Of a DNA stretch of 64,000 bases, positions 11,501 through 21,199 are shown piece after piece. The stretch is from positions 23,406,899-23,470,898 of the forward strand of contig NC_079206.1 of the NCBI RefSeq assembly GCF_026745355.1, read 5' to 3'. Position numbers and translations under genes: made by a program. Below the pieces are notes generated by a model. The model worked only from the letters and a program-made list of their open reading frames with translations. It had not been told where the DNA came from and ran no database searches. This DNA is from Beta vulgaris subsp. vulgaris (taxonomy: Eukaryota > Streptophyta > Magnoliopsida > Caryophyllales > Amaranthaceae). The number at the start of each line of letters is the position of its first letter. Positions within the stretch are counted from its first letter, which is position 1.

Positions 11501-14500
11501 GAACTGAATATTAACTATAGTTGGACATTGTTTAAAAAAATGTAAAAGTAATTGTACTTTAAAGATAAGTAGTGACAATAAACTTAAAAGACAGTTTTAT
11601 CATAAACACAAGAATAGAAGCAAGAGAAATAGAAAAATGGAAGAACAAAAATTTTCAAAGGCCAAAAGAACCGGGAGAATAAGGGAAGTAAGAAAGAATA
11701 AAAAGAAAAAAATGGCAAAAAGTAGCCTCGAACTTGTGTCTCATGTGTACTATGAAAAGTTTCAGACGCACAGAATACCACTGAGGCAATATGTTTAGCA
11801 TTGACTTGTAAAATTATATATTTATCTTATAAACGATGTGTAGGTTAAGGCCCAAAACAAAATTTTTATTTTATTTTTGGAGCTTGGACCACCTAGAACC
11901 CTTATTGGATCCACCTAGGTTACCATCAGTATCAATGTATCATATTATTATGCTTCATTTTTTTTTTTGAGGGGAATATTATTATGCTTCATATATGTTA
12001 ATTAGATACATATATCATCAGAACGGTGTGTTATCAGTTTCCTATTAGTGGTTATTTCCTATTAAAACGGGTTCATGTTTTCTTTTAGCTATATAAATTT
12101 GCCATGTTCTGTTTATTATTTTCTAGTCAATCAGCAACATATTATTTTCTCCATCTTTTATCATAAACGTTATTATTTGAATAATTTGACTTATTTTGCA
12201 TATGATGAAAAACCCGTCCAAATGCAGGGGATAAGAAAAATGTACATAGATGAGGAAGATAGAATTCTTCCTAGCTAATGACTGATTATTACTGTCCCCT
12301 AACTTGTCGCCATGTATTTCTAATATAACTCTCATGACAGAAGTTCAGACTTTAGAGTTTAGACCGATTATTATCGTTGTCGTTATTGCAAATGAAATGC
12401 AAATCACCTTGACACCTTCCAACAATAGAATGTAATAAGTACTACTGTTTCAATAACACGAAATGGCAAGTTAAAGTGATAGTTTTATACAAACATCTTT
12501 TTATCTACAAGTTACCAGAAATAATGACTACTTAGTACTTACTCCACCCATCTAATTCTATATATCATGCCAACTTTATATACTTAATGTTTACTAAGGA
12601 ATATATTATTTTGTAAATTATACTTCCTCCATTCTATTATAATGCAATATATCTACTTGGGACAGAGAATGAATCTAGAGTCAAAATGAGACTGAGATGA
12701 CCATAATAATTCTAAAAGTTAGGATAATTTGTCAAAAAAAAAAAAAACAAACCTTTTAAATGTTCAATTTTGCGAGAAAAAACCTTTTAAAACATTCTTT
12801 GCGAAAAAAATCACGCACAAACTTAATTTTTCTCGCAAAATGAAACCTATTCCTCATTTTCCAGTGTGGTTTTTGAGATATATGGGGTGGTACCGCAATT
12901 AATGGAAACTAGTTTTATATGCACACAATGTATGCGTAAATGCGTAGAAAATTATTTTTTTAGGAAATGTAGAATAATCTAAGTGTTTTTTTTTTTTTTT
13001 GAATAGTAAAATTAATTCATTAATAAAAAGTCATACGACATCTACATAAGCAATCGAATCAAACAAATACATAAGTTGAATCAAACAAAAAATTCCTTCA
13101 TAAAAACTACGATCGTCAAACAAATCTTGCAATGTGGAACATCTCCCGCTTATATCGCTGGAAAATACAGCCCAAGTGTTAATTATATATAATAAATTAG
13201 GTTTTTCTGAATTGTTGATTGTTTTTCTTTTTACTTTTTTAATTTAGAGGTAGTTCCTTTTTCTATTTTTAATTTTTTTATTTTTTAAATTAAAGTAAGT
13301 AGTTACTTCTTCTTTTTTTTTCTTTTTTCTATTTTTTGGTATCCTATCGCTCTTGACATATAGAATAGGGATAAGGGGTTTGAGAAAAATATAAGGGTCA
13401 TCGTCGAAATTGAGAAAAAAACACACCGGAAAATGGGAAAAGGTTTCTTATCGTAAGAAAAATTAAGTTCGTGGTTTCTTTTTGCAAAGAATATAAGGTT
13501 TTTCTCGCAAAACTGAACTTTTAAAAGGTTTGTTTTTAACATATTTCCTCAAAAGTTATGGCTTAGTTTTGATAAAAAAAAAAAAAAAAAAAAGTAGAAA
13601 AGGATAGAAAAAAAAATCCTCTATTCCATTAAAGCTACTCTCAATGAATTAAATGTGTGATAAATAAGTGTATGATCGACATGACGACAATTGACAATGT
13701 TTGAAGGCAGCATCATCGATATCATAATATTCATTATAGTTTGTGTTGGACGGTCCAAACGCCACATAAAATAGAAAGACATAGTATTCGTTGAAAGCCC
13801 ATAGGATTATATACTCCGTTAGACCGTTACCTCCTATAAAAATTAGTCACAAATGTACAGCGTAAATACTATGGTAAATTATCTTATAGGATCCGTTTGA
13901 TTTAACTTATTTTATTTTATCTTATCTCATCATATTTTATAAAATGGTTTATTGTGGAGGTGTGGTAGGCGTCTCATAGTGAGATGCCAAAATAACATCA
14001 CACAAAAATTTGGTACCAAAGTTAAATCAAAGTGGTACCAAAATATAGTCATTTGATACCAAAATGTAACCTTGGTACTAAATTGAAATTTGATAACAAA
14101 ATAGTATTGGTATCAAAATACTCTCTTTTGGTACCATTTTGACTTAGCTTTGGTACCAAAAATTTTGTGAGATGCCATTTTTAGTATTTAACTATGAGTT
14201 GCCAATACTTTCTTCTTATCGTTTGTATGTCTAACATCTTATTTTATCTTATCTTATCTTATCTGGTCTTATAAAATCTTAGATAAGTTAAAATAAGTTG
14301 AACAGAATGAATCCTTAATAAATACAACTACCTCCTCTAACTTAATTTTTTTTTTCAATCTACTAAAATTCAAAAACTTAAGTTAAAATATTTCCATGGT
14401 TAACGCAATAACACGTATTGTTTGTTGAATAAGTGGTAATAAATAGTGATAGTTTATGTGTAATTTTGTAAGGAAACTATATCCCGACAATAAAACTTCA

Positions 14501-16048
14501 TACCTCCGCATGTATTTTTGTTTATAAACTTTCATTACCAATATGGTAATAAATGGTAATGAAAATTTCAAAAGAAAAAAGACGTATGTACAAATGAGAG
14601 TGACGTGGATGTAACAAATTACACCCTAGAGATGGCCGTTGGTGCGGGTTGGTCTGTGGATCCTAGTGGGCTGGGTTGAGATTTTACGGTTCAAGATCGG
14701 ACTGTGAAGTTCACCGTTTGGGCAGGCTAGTCCATGGACTGAAAATTTTAGGTCCACGCCAGTATGCTACCGATTTTCAGGATTCAGGAAGCAATTCTGG
14801 TAGTTCGTCGACCTAGCGGGCTGGCGGACCGGCATGAGAATTTTTTTTCCAAAATTATTTAATCATTTGAATAAATTATTATTGTAACATAAAACCTTAA
14901 AAATAATTACAATATATACAATTATTAATATTAATGAATAATTTCATTATTTTTGAACTTGATTGAATTAAAATATATGCAATCTAATTGATTAAAATAT
15001 ACACAATTTGGTTCAATAATTATTGGGCTGGGCTAGTCTGTTTCATGGGCCGGGCTGGACTGATATCATGGATCAGGTTGGGCAGTCTGTTTCGTGGGTT
15101 GGGCTGAACTGGGCTTTTCGCATGCTTAACCCACATGACCTAAGATGTCTCACACAGTTTGTCATTTCTATTACACCCTAACTTATTGCATAACATGCAT
15201 AATTAAATAGATATCAACCATAATGGCATGACTATACACATAATGTCATAATGACATAAATCTTATGTCATTATGTTATATATTTTTTGTCATTTGAGTT
15301 CTATTACAAAGTAAACGGTAATTTATATGTTGTTATACCAGAAATTATCTTGTAACAATTTGACTCAAGAATTTGTGATGTACAAATAGTACACACAAAT
15401 ATCGATTTGATATACACCTTAGCAAGAGACTCTTTTCACAATTTTACACAATTATTACAATAACAATAATTTTATTGCCTCTAACCAAAAGGGCAGTAGT
15501 GGCTATATGATGCACTATATATGATATGATACATGCATTTTTCTTGAAATTGGGAAATATGCTCTAAGCCGCCTCTAACCACCAAGTTATCCCGCAAACT
15601 CTATGATAGATGCATAATAAGTGTTCACGTATACGAGAATCAAATATGATATGATATGTCATCGTGTTATGTACATTATTAACATATGGAGCAGTGTAAA
15701 TAACAATTAATTAATGAAGAGAGAGAGAGAAAGGCGTACCACAAAATAAGGGGGAGAAAAAAGGCCACGAAGAACAAACCATTGAAGACCATAACCAAGC
15801 AAACCCATAAAGGAAGCAATAAACATAACAACCGATAAAGGTAAATACATCAAAGCCAACCCAGATGACCAACCAAACGCTTTGCCTAAATCCGACGCAA
15901 CTGCCAAGTAATTCAGCTGCACTTGGCTTATTTCCAGCGACGTTTTCATCTCCGACGAATATGCCGAAAAGTCAAAGTTAGTCCCCGTGAAAGCTTGCAC
16001 CCAGATCGTTGCAACTAGGATTACCCACTTCCTAGATTGCGGAGCCAT
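2092..16048 (-). CDS. Nodulin-like major facilitator superfamily transporter, three exons
   Basis: Exons on the minus strand are 16048-15740, 4375-3438 and 2569-2092, totalling 1725 bases or 574 residues plus stop. Splice sites are canonical: donor GTACGC at 15739 with acceptor TTTGACAG ending 4376, and donor GTAAGT at 3437 with acceptor AACAG ending 2570. Phases agree and the joined protein reads smoothly across both junctions. It has the plant Nodulin-like domain ([33 protein letters not shown]) followed by an MFS half ([54 protein letters not shown]), with about twelve hydrophobic segments. Relatives are membrane transporters of mostly unknown substrate. Intron 1 is 11,364 bp, swollen by insertions, yet coding exons are undamaged. 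An in-frame ATG at 16192 would add 48 basic residues; I prefer 16048 because family proteins start there. Confidence 0.88.
3438..4375 (-). CDS. Exon 2 of the nodulin-like MFS gene
   Basis: 938 bases. It starts in phase 0 with [20 protein letters not shown] just after the acceptor and ends two bases into a codon after DYIR. It carries the [17 protein letters not shown] motif typical of the family, several membrane segments, and a long acidic hydrophilic loop (around DDDDLELHK) between the two transporter halves. Confidence 0.88.
4376..5754 (-). other. Intron 1 of the MFS gene, exon-proximal part
   Basis: Mostly plain AT-rich intron. From about 5131 the composition changes to a CT-rich leader-like stretch, then a near-repeat of about 50 bp spaced 93 bp apart (around 5308-5359 and 5401-5450, both containing TTTAGCTTTCTT and AATAACAATGGCG), then a GGAGGAGG purine tract at 5545-5625. 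It resembles a promoter or 5' UTR carried in by a mobile element, but I see no protein that continues it. Confidence 0.4.
5755..5954. repeat. AGTAACCCC minisatellite, left half
   Basis: Degenerate tandem units of about 22-30 bp built on AAAGTAACCCCTTATAATTA. The array is cut at 5954 by the copia insertion and resumes at 10971. Together both halves make about 380 bp. Confidence 0.75.
5955..6411 (-). repeat. 3' LTR of the copia element (in element orientation)
   Basis: Boundaries are set by the GTTTC target duplication and by comparison with 10495-10970. It carries several CCCGACCGGGCG-type motifs and lacks one GC-rich unit present in the other LTR. Confidence 0.93.
6190..6345. repeat. GC-rich CCCGACCGGGCG motif cluster in the LTR
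   Basis: At least five copies of a self-complementary GCCCGACCGGGCG-type motif lie in about 150 bp of an otherwise AT-rich LTR. The corresponding cluster in the other LTR is at about 10725-10900 and has an extra, diverged unit. Confidence 0.75.
6412..6426 (-). other. Polypurine tract of the copia element
   Basis: The minus strand reads AAGGTGGAGATT directly before the 3' LTR, the expected place and composition for the plus-strand primer. Confidence 0.7.
6567..10452 (-). pseudogene. Copia gag-pol remains
   Basis: Gag starts at ATG 10452-10450 ([11 protein letters not shown]). It breaks near 10275 and is readable again from about 10212, with a CCHC zinc knuckle ([14 protein letters not shown]). 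A protease follows with DSGAS near 9605, then a GAG-pre-integrase segment (LWHMRLGH, about 9210), the integrase core ([34 protein letters not shown]; 8624-9004), reverse transcriptase ([27 protein letters not shown]; about 8150-7394) and RNase H ([26 protein letters not shown]; 7231-6567). At least six frame changes or stops separate these blocks; those checked in gag look like single-base losses. The element cannot make a full polyprotein as written. Confidence 0.9.
10481..10494 (-). other. Primer binding site of the copia element
   Basis: Just inside the 5' LTR the minus strand reads CTGGTATCAAGAGC, matching the 3' end of initiator tRNA-Met (usual site TGGTATCAGAGC) with one extra A. Confidence 0.8.
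10495..10970 (-). repeat. 5' LTR of the copia element (in element orientation)
   Basis: 476 bp, near-identical to 5955-6411 apart from a 19-bp length difference around 10800-10822. On the minus strand it would drive the element and is read in the same direction as the host gene. A TATAAATAGG-like box sits at about 10683-10692 on the minus strand. Confidence 0.93.
10971..11150. repeat. AGTAACCCC minisatellite, right half
   Basis: Continuation of the array at 5755-5954. It starts with the duplicated target GTTTC and continues with AGTAAAGTAACC units in increasingly degenerate form. Confidence 0.7.
11213..11240. repeat. 9-bp-stem hairpin
   Basis: GGCCACACC and GGTGTGGCC are perfect inverted repeats separated by 10 bases. 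It may be the end of an unidentified transposon; the partner end was not found. Confidence 0.4.
11281..11919. mobile_element. Non-autonomous hAT element 1
   Basis: 639 bp. Ends CAGAGGCGGATCC and, reverse-complemented, CCTAGGTGGATCC match at 10 of 13 positions. It is flanked by 8-bp duplications CTACCATC (11273-11280) and TTACCATC (11920-11927), one mismatch. TIR type and 8-bp duplication are diagnostic of hAT. No transposase is encoded. Confidence 0.78.
11942..11992 (-). mobile_element. Micro-retroposon: 17-bp insert between 17-bp direct repeats
   Basis: ATATTATTATGCTTCAT occurs at 11942-11958 and again at 11976-11992. Between them is a T10 run followed by GAGGGGA. A target duplication plus poly(A) on the minus strand is the mark of target-primed reverse transcription, here of an almost fully 5'-truncated L1-type transcript. 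Confidence 0.65.
12712..13556. mobile_element. Long-TIR element, about 845 bp, carrying a nested L1 fragment
   Basis: Arms of about 130 bp are inverted copies of each other: ACAAACCTTTTAAA, TTTTGCGAGAAAAA and CATTCTTTGCGAAAAA on the left recur reverse-complemented at about 13430-13545. Long TIRs without coding suggest a Mutator-like or foldback element. A clear target duplication was not found, so the ends are accurate to a few bases only. Confidence 0.65.
12988..13173 (-). mobile_element. 5'-truncated L1 (LINE) 3' end
   Basis: AAGTGTT at 12981-12987 and 13174-13180 flanks a 186-bp insert that starts with T15 on the plus strand, i.e. ends in poly(A) on the minus strand. The body before the tail resembles plant L1 3' ends (TTAATTTTACTATTC then A-run). 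It lies inside the long-TIR element. Confidence 0.65.
13889..14314. mobile_element. MITE with GGATCCGTTTGATT-type TIRs, interrupted by a foldback element
   Basis: The left end GGATCCGTTTGATTTAACTT is mirrored by the right end GATTCATTCTGTTCAACTT (reverse complement of about 14295-14313), both followed inward by TTATTTTATCTTATC repeats. No secure target duplication was seen, so the superfamily is left open. Confidence 0.55.
13968..14214. mobile_element. Foldback element with TTGGTACCAAA-rich arms
   Basis: About 247 bp. The two halves are inverted copies over roughly 100 bp each (GGCGTCTCATAGT to GATACC against its complement ending at 14214) and would fold into a long hairpin. The palindrome-like TGGTACCAAA occurs four times. 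It is nested in the MITE at 13889-14314. Confidence 0.65.
14627..15170. mobile_element. Non-autonomous hAT element 2
   Basis: 544 bp with perfect 8-bp duplications TTACACCC at 14619-14626 and 15171-15178. TIRs begin TAGAGATGGCC on the left and TAGAAATGACA on the right. Both ends hold GGGCTGGGC-type subterminal repeats around an AT-rich core. It lies in MFS intron 1. Confidence 0.8.
15171..15739 (-). other. MFS intron 1, part next to exon 1
   Basis: Plain AT-rich intron up to the donor GTACGC at 15739. I see no gene or resolved element. Confidence 0.5.
15740..16048 (-). CDS. Exon 1 of the nodulin-like MFS gene
   Basis: This exon gives 103 residues, from the start codon at 16048-16046 to a GTG valine at 15742-15740, phase 0. 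It holds the first three hydrophobic segments and the conserved SRKW and [11 protein letters not shown] motifs. It is stranded 11.4 kb from exon 2, so an automatic caller is likely to report it as a separate gene. Confidence 0.85.
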
Positions 16049-16192
16049 TGATAATTTCACGATTATTTTCAGGAGAGAGAAAATATGGCGCTTTTTTTTT
16101 CCAGGTGATGATGATTTGAATTTTGGGGAATTTAAATTAATATTATAGTTGAAGACGTCTCTGGGATTTCGAGGCCTAATTTTGGGTTTCAT

Positions 16193-16340
16193 TTTCTGGT
16201 GGGTTTTGGTTTTGGTTTTAATTGGTGGGTTTGGTTTTTTCAGGTGGGCTCCTTTTCTATTTATGTCATTTTCGTGATGAATGATTGATTAACTTTGAAG
16301 TGGTGGGAGAGGAGGGGGGAGATAAATGAGAAGGAAACAT
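16193..16340 (-). promoter_or_regulatory. Probable core promoter and 5' UTR of the MFS gene
   Basis: Upstream of exon 1 the minus strand reads ATAAATAGA at 16264-16256, a plausible TATA box about 70 bases before the first in-frame ATG (16192) and 210 before the preferred one (16048). The rest is pyrimidine/purine-rich leader. No other motif is claimed. Confidence 0.35.
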
Positions 16341-16692
16341 CATAGTCAACATATTACGATGACTATGGATTACTATGACTATTTGGCTAAAGTCTTGGGT
16401 GGGGATGTTTTTGTAATTTCTCTATGTGTTAAGTGTGTCTTTTTCTTATCTAATTAATTTTTAGATTCGGGCTATTTATTAATATTTCATTTTAAAATTA
16501 AATCTATCACTAAATATCTTTTTTTTTTGTCCCCTTTCGAAAACCCCTTGATAAGAAGAGTTTTCCTATGGGCTGCCCTCACATAGGGTCATTCACCTAG
16601 AGGCCCAACAAAATCTGAACAACCCCCCCCCCCCCCCAACACAATGAAAATTTTATTTCTACCAAGATTTGAATCTTGGTCTCACATATCTA
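16341..16692. other. MFS upstream region with a C15 tract
   Basis: AT-rich sequence beyond the promoter, with a homopolymer C15 at 16623-16637. CAAGATTTGAATCTTGG at about 16661-16678 is a short palindrome reminiscent of a reversed tRNA B-box, too weak to call a SINE. Confidence 0.35.
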
Positions 16693-16765
16693 TCTATATT
16701 ATTATCTAAAGCAAAATAAAAAATCCTACGTGTCAAGCTCACAATCACCGAGCAATTCTAGAGCA
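16693..16765 (+). mobile_element. Helitron 5' terminus (fragment)
   Basis: After an A, the sequence TCTATATTATTATCTAAAGC and the following 45 bases closely match a second copy at 20107. Helitrons start TC and insert between A and T. No matching 3' end was found downstream on this strand. Confidence 0.5.
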
Positions 16766-17550
16766 CGAGGAATATAAAACTATCAACTAGGGTGTCCAAG
16801 TAGGATTTGCCTTGGTGGAATCCGAAAATTAAAAGATTTCGGAAATTAATTGTCGTAATTAGGGGTGATTTGAGGTAATTATTGATGATTAGCGTAAATT
16901 GTGGCATAAAAAAGGCAAGGTCGTTTTTATAATCTCCAATTATGTTTAAATTTGACCGAAAATTTTGGAGTTTCACTCCACATGGAAACAAGCAATTACA
17001 ATCTTCAATCATATGCAAGTTGATCACCTAAATCAAAATCATTTTTAATTTGAATGACGTGATTTGAGGGATTGATTCAATCAAGCTTTAATATGGAAAT
17101 TCGTGATTTAATGATATTTTATTAATTTTAAAAAAAAATCGAGTAAAAAAATAACCTTTAATTTGCACTATAAATACCCTAATCATATTTGCATTGTACT
17201 ACAACATCAAAATTCATAAACTCTAAACACGTTTTCATACATCATTTGAGAAAAAAAAAATTATGTCAAGCATCATTTACGGTTTGCAACAACATCCAAC
17301 TTTCTGTAGAAGGTGAATTCGTCGCAACATCAAATGGGAATATCAATTCGTTATTCATGGCTTGCGTGAATGAAATAGTATATCATATCTCACGTGATTG
17401 CATAACATTTTTGCATGGGATTGTATTAGAGTTTTTTGTAACAATGTTTAACATTATTTGTCATTTTTATTTTTGTCGTGATTGTAACATAATTTGTCAT
17501 TAGTTTCATTAGTTTCCTCTATATCATTCTTTTTATATATGTATAATATA

Positions 17551-17809
17551 CTCCCTCTGTTTTTTTTATTGTTCTCACTTAGAATCTTGACACTATTCAT
17601 ACTTAGAGAGAATCTTCTCAATTTTTTTTCAATTTATAAGAAAAATTATAGTCATGTGGGATCTTGTTTGATTCGTCTCAATTAGTACATTTATTAATAT
17701 TCAATCGTTATAATTTTTACTAATATATGATGAAAGATATTTAAGTTCAAAAATGTGCATTGGAAGATGTGTAAATGGAAAGTGAGAAAGATAAAAAAAA
17801 CAGAGGGAG
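17551..17809. mobile_element. Stowaway MITE, copy 1
   Basis: 259 bp with CTCCCTCTGTTTTTTTTAT ends as terminal inverted repeats and TA duplications at 17549-17550 and 17810-17811. Same family and exactly the same length as 29556-29814, which lies in the opposite orientation. Confidence 0.92.
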
Positions 17810-18376
17810 TATTATGGTAATAGTTTTATTTGTTTGGAAAGATATTATGGTCATAGTTAATTTGTATGAAATAGTGTAAACGACATACTAGGAAGCTAAG
17901 GAATTTACAGTTTTTTATTATTATTACATGCCCATAATTGTTATAGGTGATCTAGAGTTTTGATTGATTTCTTTCCCAATAATCTTTTCCTTTACTTTTT
18001 AAGTTAACCTACCAATTAAAGCCACAAAATCAACGTGAAAATTAGTTTAGTTTATAAACTAATGCAGAATCACATAATTTCGAGTACTAATTGTGTCATA
18101 AGTAAGTAAATTTGCTGATGTGGCATCATTTGTTAAACAATTCCTTTGGCTTATGTCTATGTGTTTGGCACATCTTTTCCATAAAAAAAAAATTAGATTC
18201 GACATCCCTAAAAAAAATTAGCTTACACAATAGCATTGATTATGCATAATAGCTTATGAAAATCACGGCAAATCATCGATCAATTCTTCCGCGCAATAAA
18301 TACATTATGGCAAGTATTCGCTACTGAACAAACGTAATATTTTTTTATATTTCTAACAATTTTAAAATGAATAATG
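17810..18376. other. AT-rich spacer
   Basis: No gene, terminal repeat or structured repeat recognised. Confidence 0.4.
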
Positions 18377-18385
18377 AATAAAAAA

Positions 18386-19335
18386 GGGAAATTTCCTCAG
18401 GTACCCCTGAAGTTTGACGTAATTCCCAAATTATCCATCACATTTGGGGAATTCCCCAGATACCCCTGAGGTTTGTGTTTGGGTCTAAAATACCCTTACT
18501 TATGATGGAACCCTAACGTCGTAAACTTTTTTTTCTCTCTTTCTTCAGTTTCCTCTCCTTCCTCCCATCCTCCCATCCTCCTCCATTGATGAACCTCCAA
18601 GCTTTCTCTCTCCTCCCACATCCTCCCACCATCCTCCAAATTTTCCCAAATTTTCTCAAAATTTTCTCTCTCCTCCCACCATTCTACCTCTCTATTTTTC
18701 GGTACCCAAAACAACCTCATTCACCACCTGACTGCATCCCCACCTGTGAACACCATTCTTATAATTTTTGCATTCTTGTTAAAAAGTAGCAGAAGAGGAA
18801 TTTTCCATCTTATAAACAAACTGGGTCATAAAAATTCTGCTTCAATTTCAATATATGAAGTACTCATAGCATAAATTTATGATGGTGGGTCAATTTAATG
18901 GAGTAATGGGTTTTTTTGAAGCTCCAATCGGTGGGTCAGTTCTAGCGTGAAATTTTCTGCCAACTAAACATTGGAAATTCTAATAAGAACATTGTTTGAT
19001 TTAGTTGTTGTTGCCTGTTGGATGATTTTGGGTTTTGAAGCAGTAGATAATGATTTTTTTTTGTCTTCGAAAATTTTGAAGGTTATAAGCTTGATGAAGC
19101 ACTTAAAAAACTGTAGTTTGATTGTGAAGAAGATGAGTGGTGAAGAAGAAGATGGGAGGAGAGATGAAGAGGGGAGAAGGGAGAGGGGAAAAAAATTAAC
19201 AGCGTTAACCTACCGTCATTAGTAAGGGTATTTTAGATCCAAACACAAACCTCAGGAGTATATGAGGAATTCCCCAAATGTGAGGGGTAATTTGGGAATT
19301 ACGTCAAACCTCAGGGGTACCTGAGGAAAATTCCC
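18386..19335. mobile_element. Non-autonomous Mutator-like element with long TIRs
   Basis: 950 bp. TIRs are at least 120 bp and extend more weakly to about 170 (GGGAAATTTCCTCAGGTACC on the left; its reverse-complement equivalent on the right). A perfect 9-bp duplication AATAAAAAA lies at 18377-18385 and 19336-19344, diagnostic of Mutator-like elements. The interior is CT-rich then GA-rich, like a captured leader, but no protein is recognisable. Confidence 0.85.
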
Positions 19336-19529
19336 AATAAAAAAAAAGTCAAGTATCGGATTCAATAATAAATTACAGATTCATATCCATATCAATACCC
19401 TACAAATCAGCCATAGATTTCAGATTCATTCCTATTATTATTAATTATCTCCACTCTGCATTGCTCAAAATCGAGCTTCCAGAAAATGCACAACACTTCA
19501 ATTTTCTTAAATTAATAATATATTATATG

Positions 19530-19690
19530 TGACTGACGTTAATTATAGTTAAAATTACGCAATTAAAATCCCAAATTCATATACTTTTGGCCGAAATTTA
19601 TAATTCTCATATTGGTTACGTTTCGAAAATTTAAAATTCCAAATAAAAATGACAATGAATTTAAATTATCAATCAATCTTAATTTTAAAA
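19530..19690. repeat. Dispersed direct repeat, copy A
   Basis: TGACGTTAATTATAGTTAAA to AATCAATCTTAATTTT matches 24332-24485 at high identity in the same orientation. Probably parts of one older transposon family; both copies border AT-dinucleotide runs. Confidence 0.7.
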
Positions 19691-19730
19691 TCCCAAATAA
19701 AAATGGCAATAAATTTTATTAATGTTTTAG

Positions 19731-19757
19731 ATATATATATATATATATATATATATA
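19731..19757. repeat. AT dinucleotide microsatellite
   Basis: Uninterrupted AT repeat of about 27 bases. Confidence 0.9.
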
Positions 19758-20106
19758 GATTTCAAGATTTTAATAAACTCAATCATAGTAAAGCAAATTT
19801 AAAACATTAATTAAACTAATGGTCAAACCCATTCTCAAAATAAAACACGGCTTACCAAAAGATCATAACCCCAAATTAGAGTTTAACTTTATAGCTAAGA
19901 TACAAACGCTCTCTAGAAAGAATAGCCTTTCCATTGAGTCCTATTTAACAATCCATCTAACTCATAACCTGAGCTTCGAATATTTATTTTTGGATAATCA
20001 TTTTAAAGTAAGAAAGTGCTGACAACAAATTGTACTCACTCATATCTACAAATTCCATCTCAAATCACAAATATCTGAAGCTCATGATTTAAAACATCTT
20101 AGAACA

Positions 20107-20367
20107 TCTATACTATTATCTAAAGCAAAATCATAAATCCTACGTGGCAATCTCATATTCACCAAGCAATTTATTCTAGAGCTTCACAAAGTAAAGACTC
20201 TTAAATCCGGTGTCCACGTGACATGTCAATATTTTGTGGCCGAAAGTTATTTGAAAAATGATACTCATTCGTGATTTATTTTAATTGGGTATTTAAATTA
20301 GGCAATTAATATCATGATCTCATATGAGATTTTCATAAATCAAGCATATCTTTTTATATATTATATA
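20107..20367 (+). mobile_element. Helitron 5' terminus, second copy
   Basis: Starts A|TCTATACTATTATCTAAAGC and matches 16693-16760. It runs into a Helitron 3' end of opposite orientation at 20368, so it is probably truncated. Confidence 0.5.
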
Positions 20368-20400
20368 CTAGCTTTTAACCCGTGCAAAAACGCACGGGAG
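20368..20400 (-). mobile_element. Helitron 3' terminus
   Basis: On the minus strand a hairpin CCCGTGCG-TTTTT-GCACGGG (20398-20379) is followed by TTAAAAG and the terminal CTAG, then T. This is the canonical Helitron 3' structure. The 5' end of this copy was not found. Confidence 0.75.
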
Positions 20401-21199
20401 GTTTTATGTAGATATGACTTGAACCCGTGCATATTAAGAAACATAAATTGTTTTGATTATTTATTAGTTGATTTTATTTATCCGACCCGTTTATTAAACC
20501 GTTTATCAAGTTTGAACATATGCGTAACCCAAACAAATCAATCTCATGAATCTTTTTAACCCACTTCTTATTTACTAATATTTTACCAAAATATATTAAA
20601 TTAAACAACCCGATAATTTCATGTCGGATTCGGATTTTAGTTAATAAGTCGTATGACTTTTTGCCACTTCAACAAAAAAGTCACATGTACACAATTAAAA
20701 TATATTCAACCAAATAAGATTTTAAATATATAATATAGAAAATTAAGAATGTAACAGAAATTATATGCTGCATGTACTTCACTAAAACTACCAACAATAT
20801 CGTCTTCATCACACACTACTTTCCTCACCTTTTTTCTCTTACCATCAATAACATCATTAATATTCTTATTCTTCTTCATTTTTTTTAAATATCCTCTTCA
20901 AAGGTAATCAAAAATATAATCACCGAAAAAAAACTATTATGGTCCTCTCGTCGGTCTCGATTAAATTTTCGTTTGTCTTGTAAACTTGGTGTGCTCATTG
21001 AAAACTCATAAAATCCTTGATTACTTGTTAATACAATTACACATGCTAAATTTATCTATCTATCGATTTCAATTTACGCACTTTTAATACAATAATCATG
21101 CTCTTTTATATTAGATAAAATTAAAGATTAAAAATCATCATACATATATATTTCTAATTATATTGCAGATATATACCTTTTGTCTATAACTATACAATC
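20401..21199. other. AT-rich spacer
   Basis: Presumably the body of the minus-strand Helitron ending at 20368. Nothing coding is recognisable. Confidence 0.35.

Noticed and set aside
12631..12690. Stowaway-like left end (ACTTCCTCCATTCTATT)
   Set aside because: No mirrored right end found nearby.
15707..16192. Independent 161-residue protein
   Set aside because: It is exon 1 of the MFS gene; the last residues after the GTACGC donor are intron.
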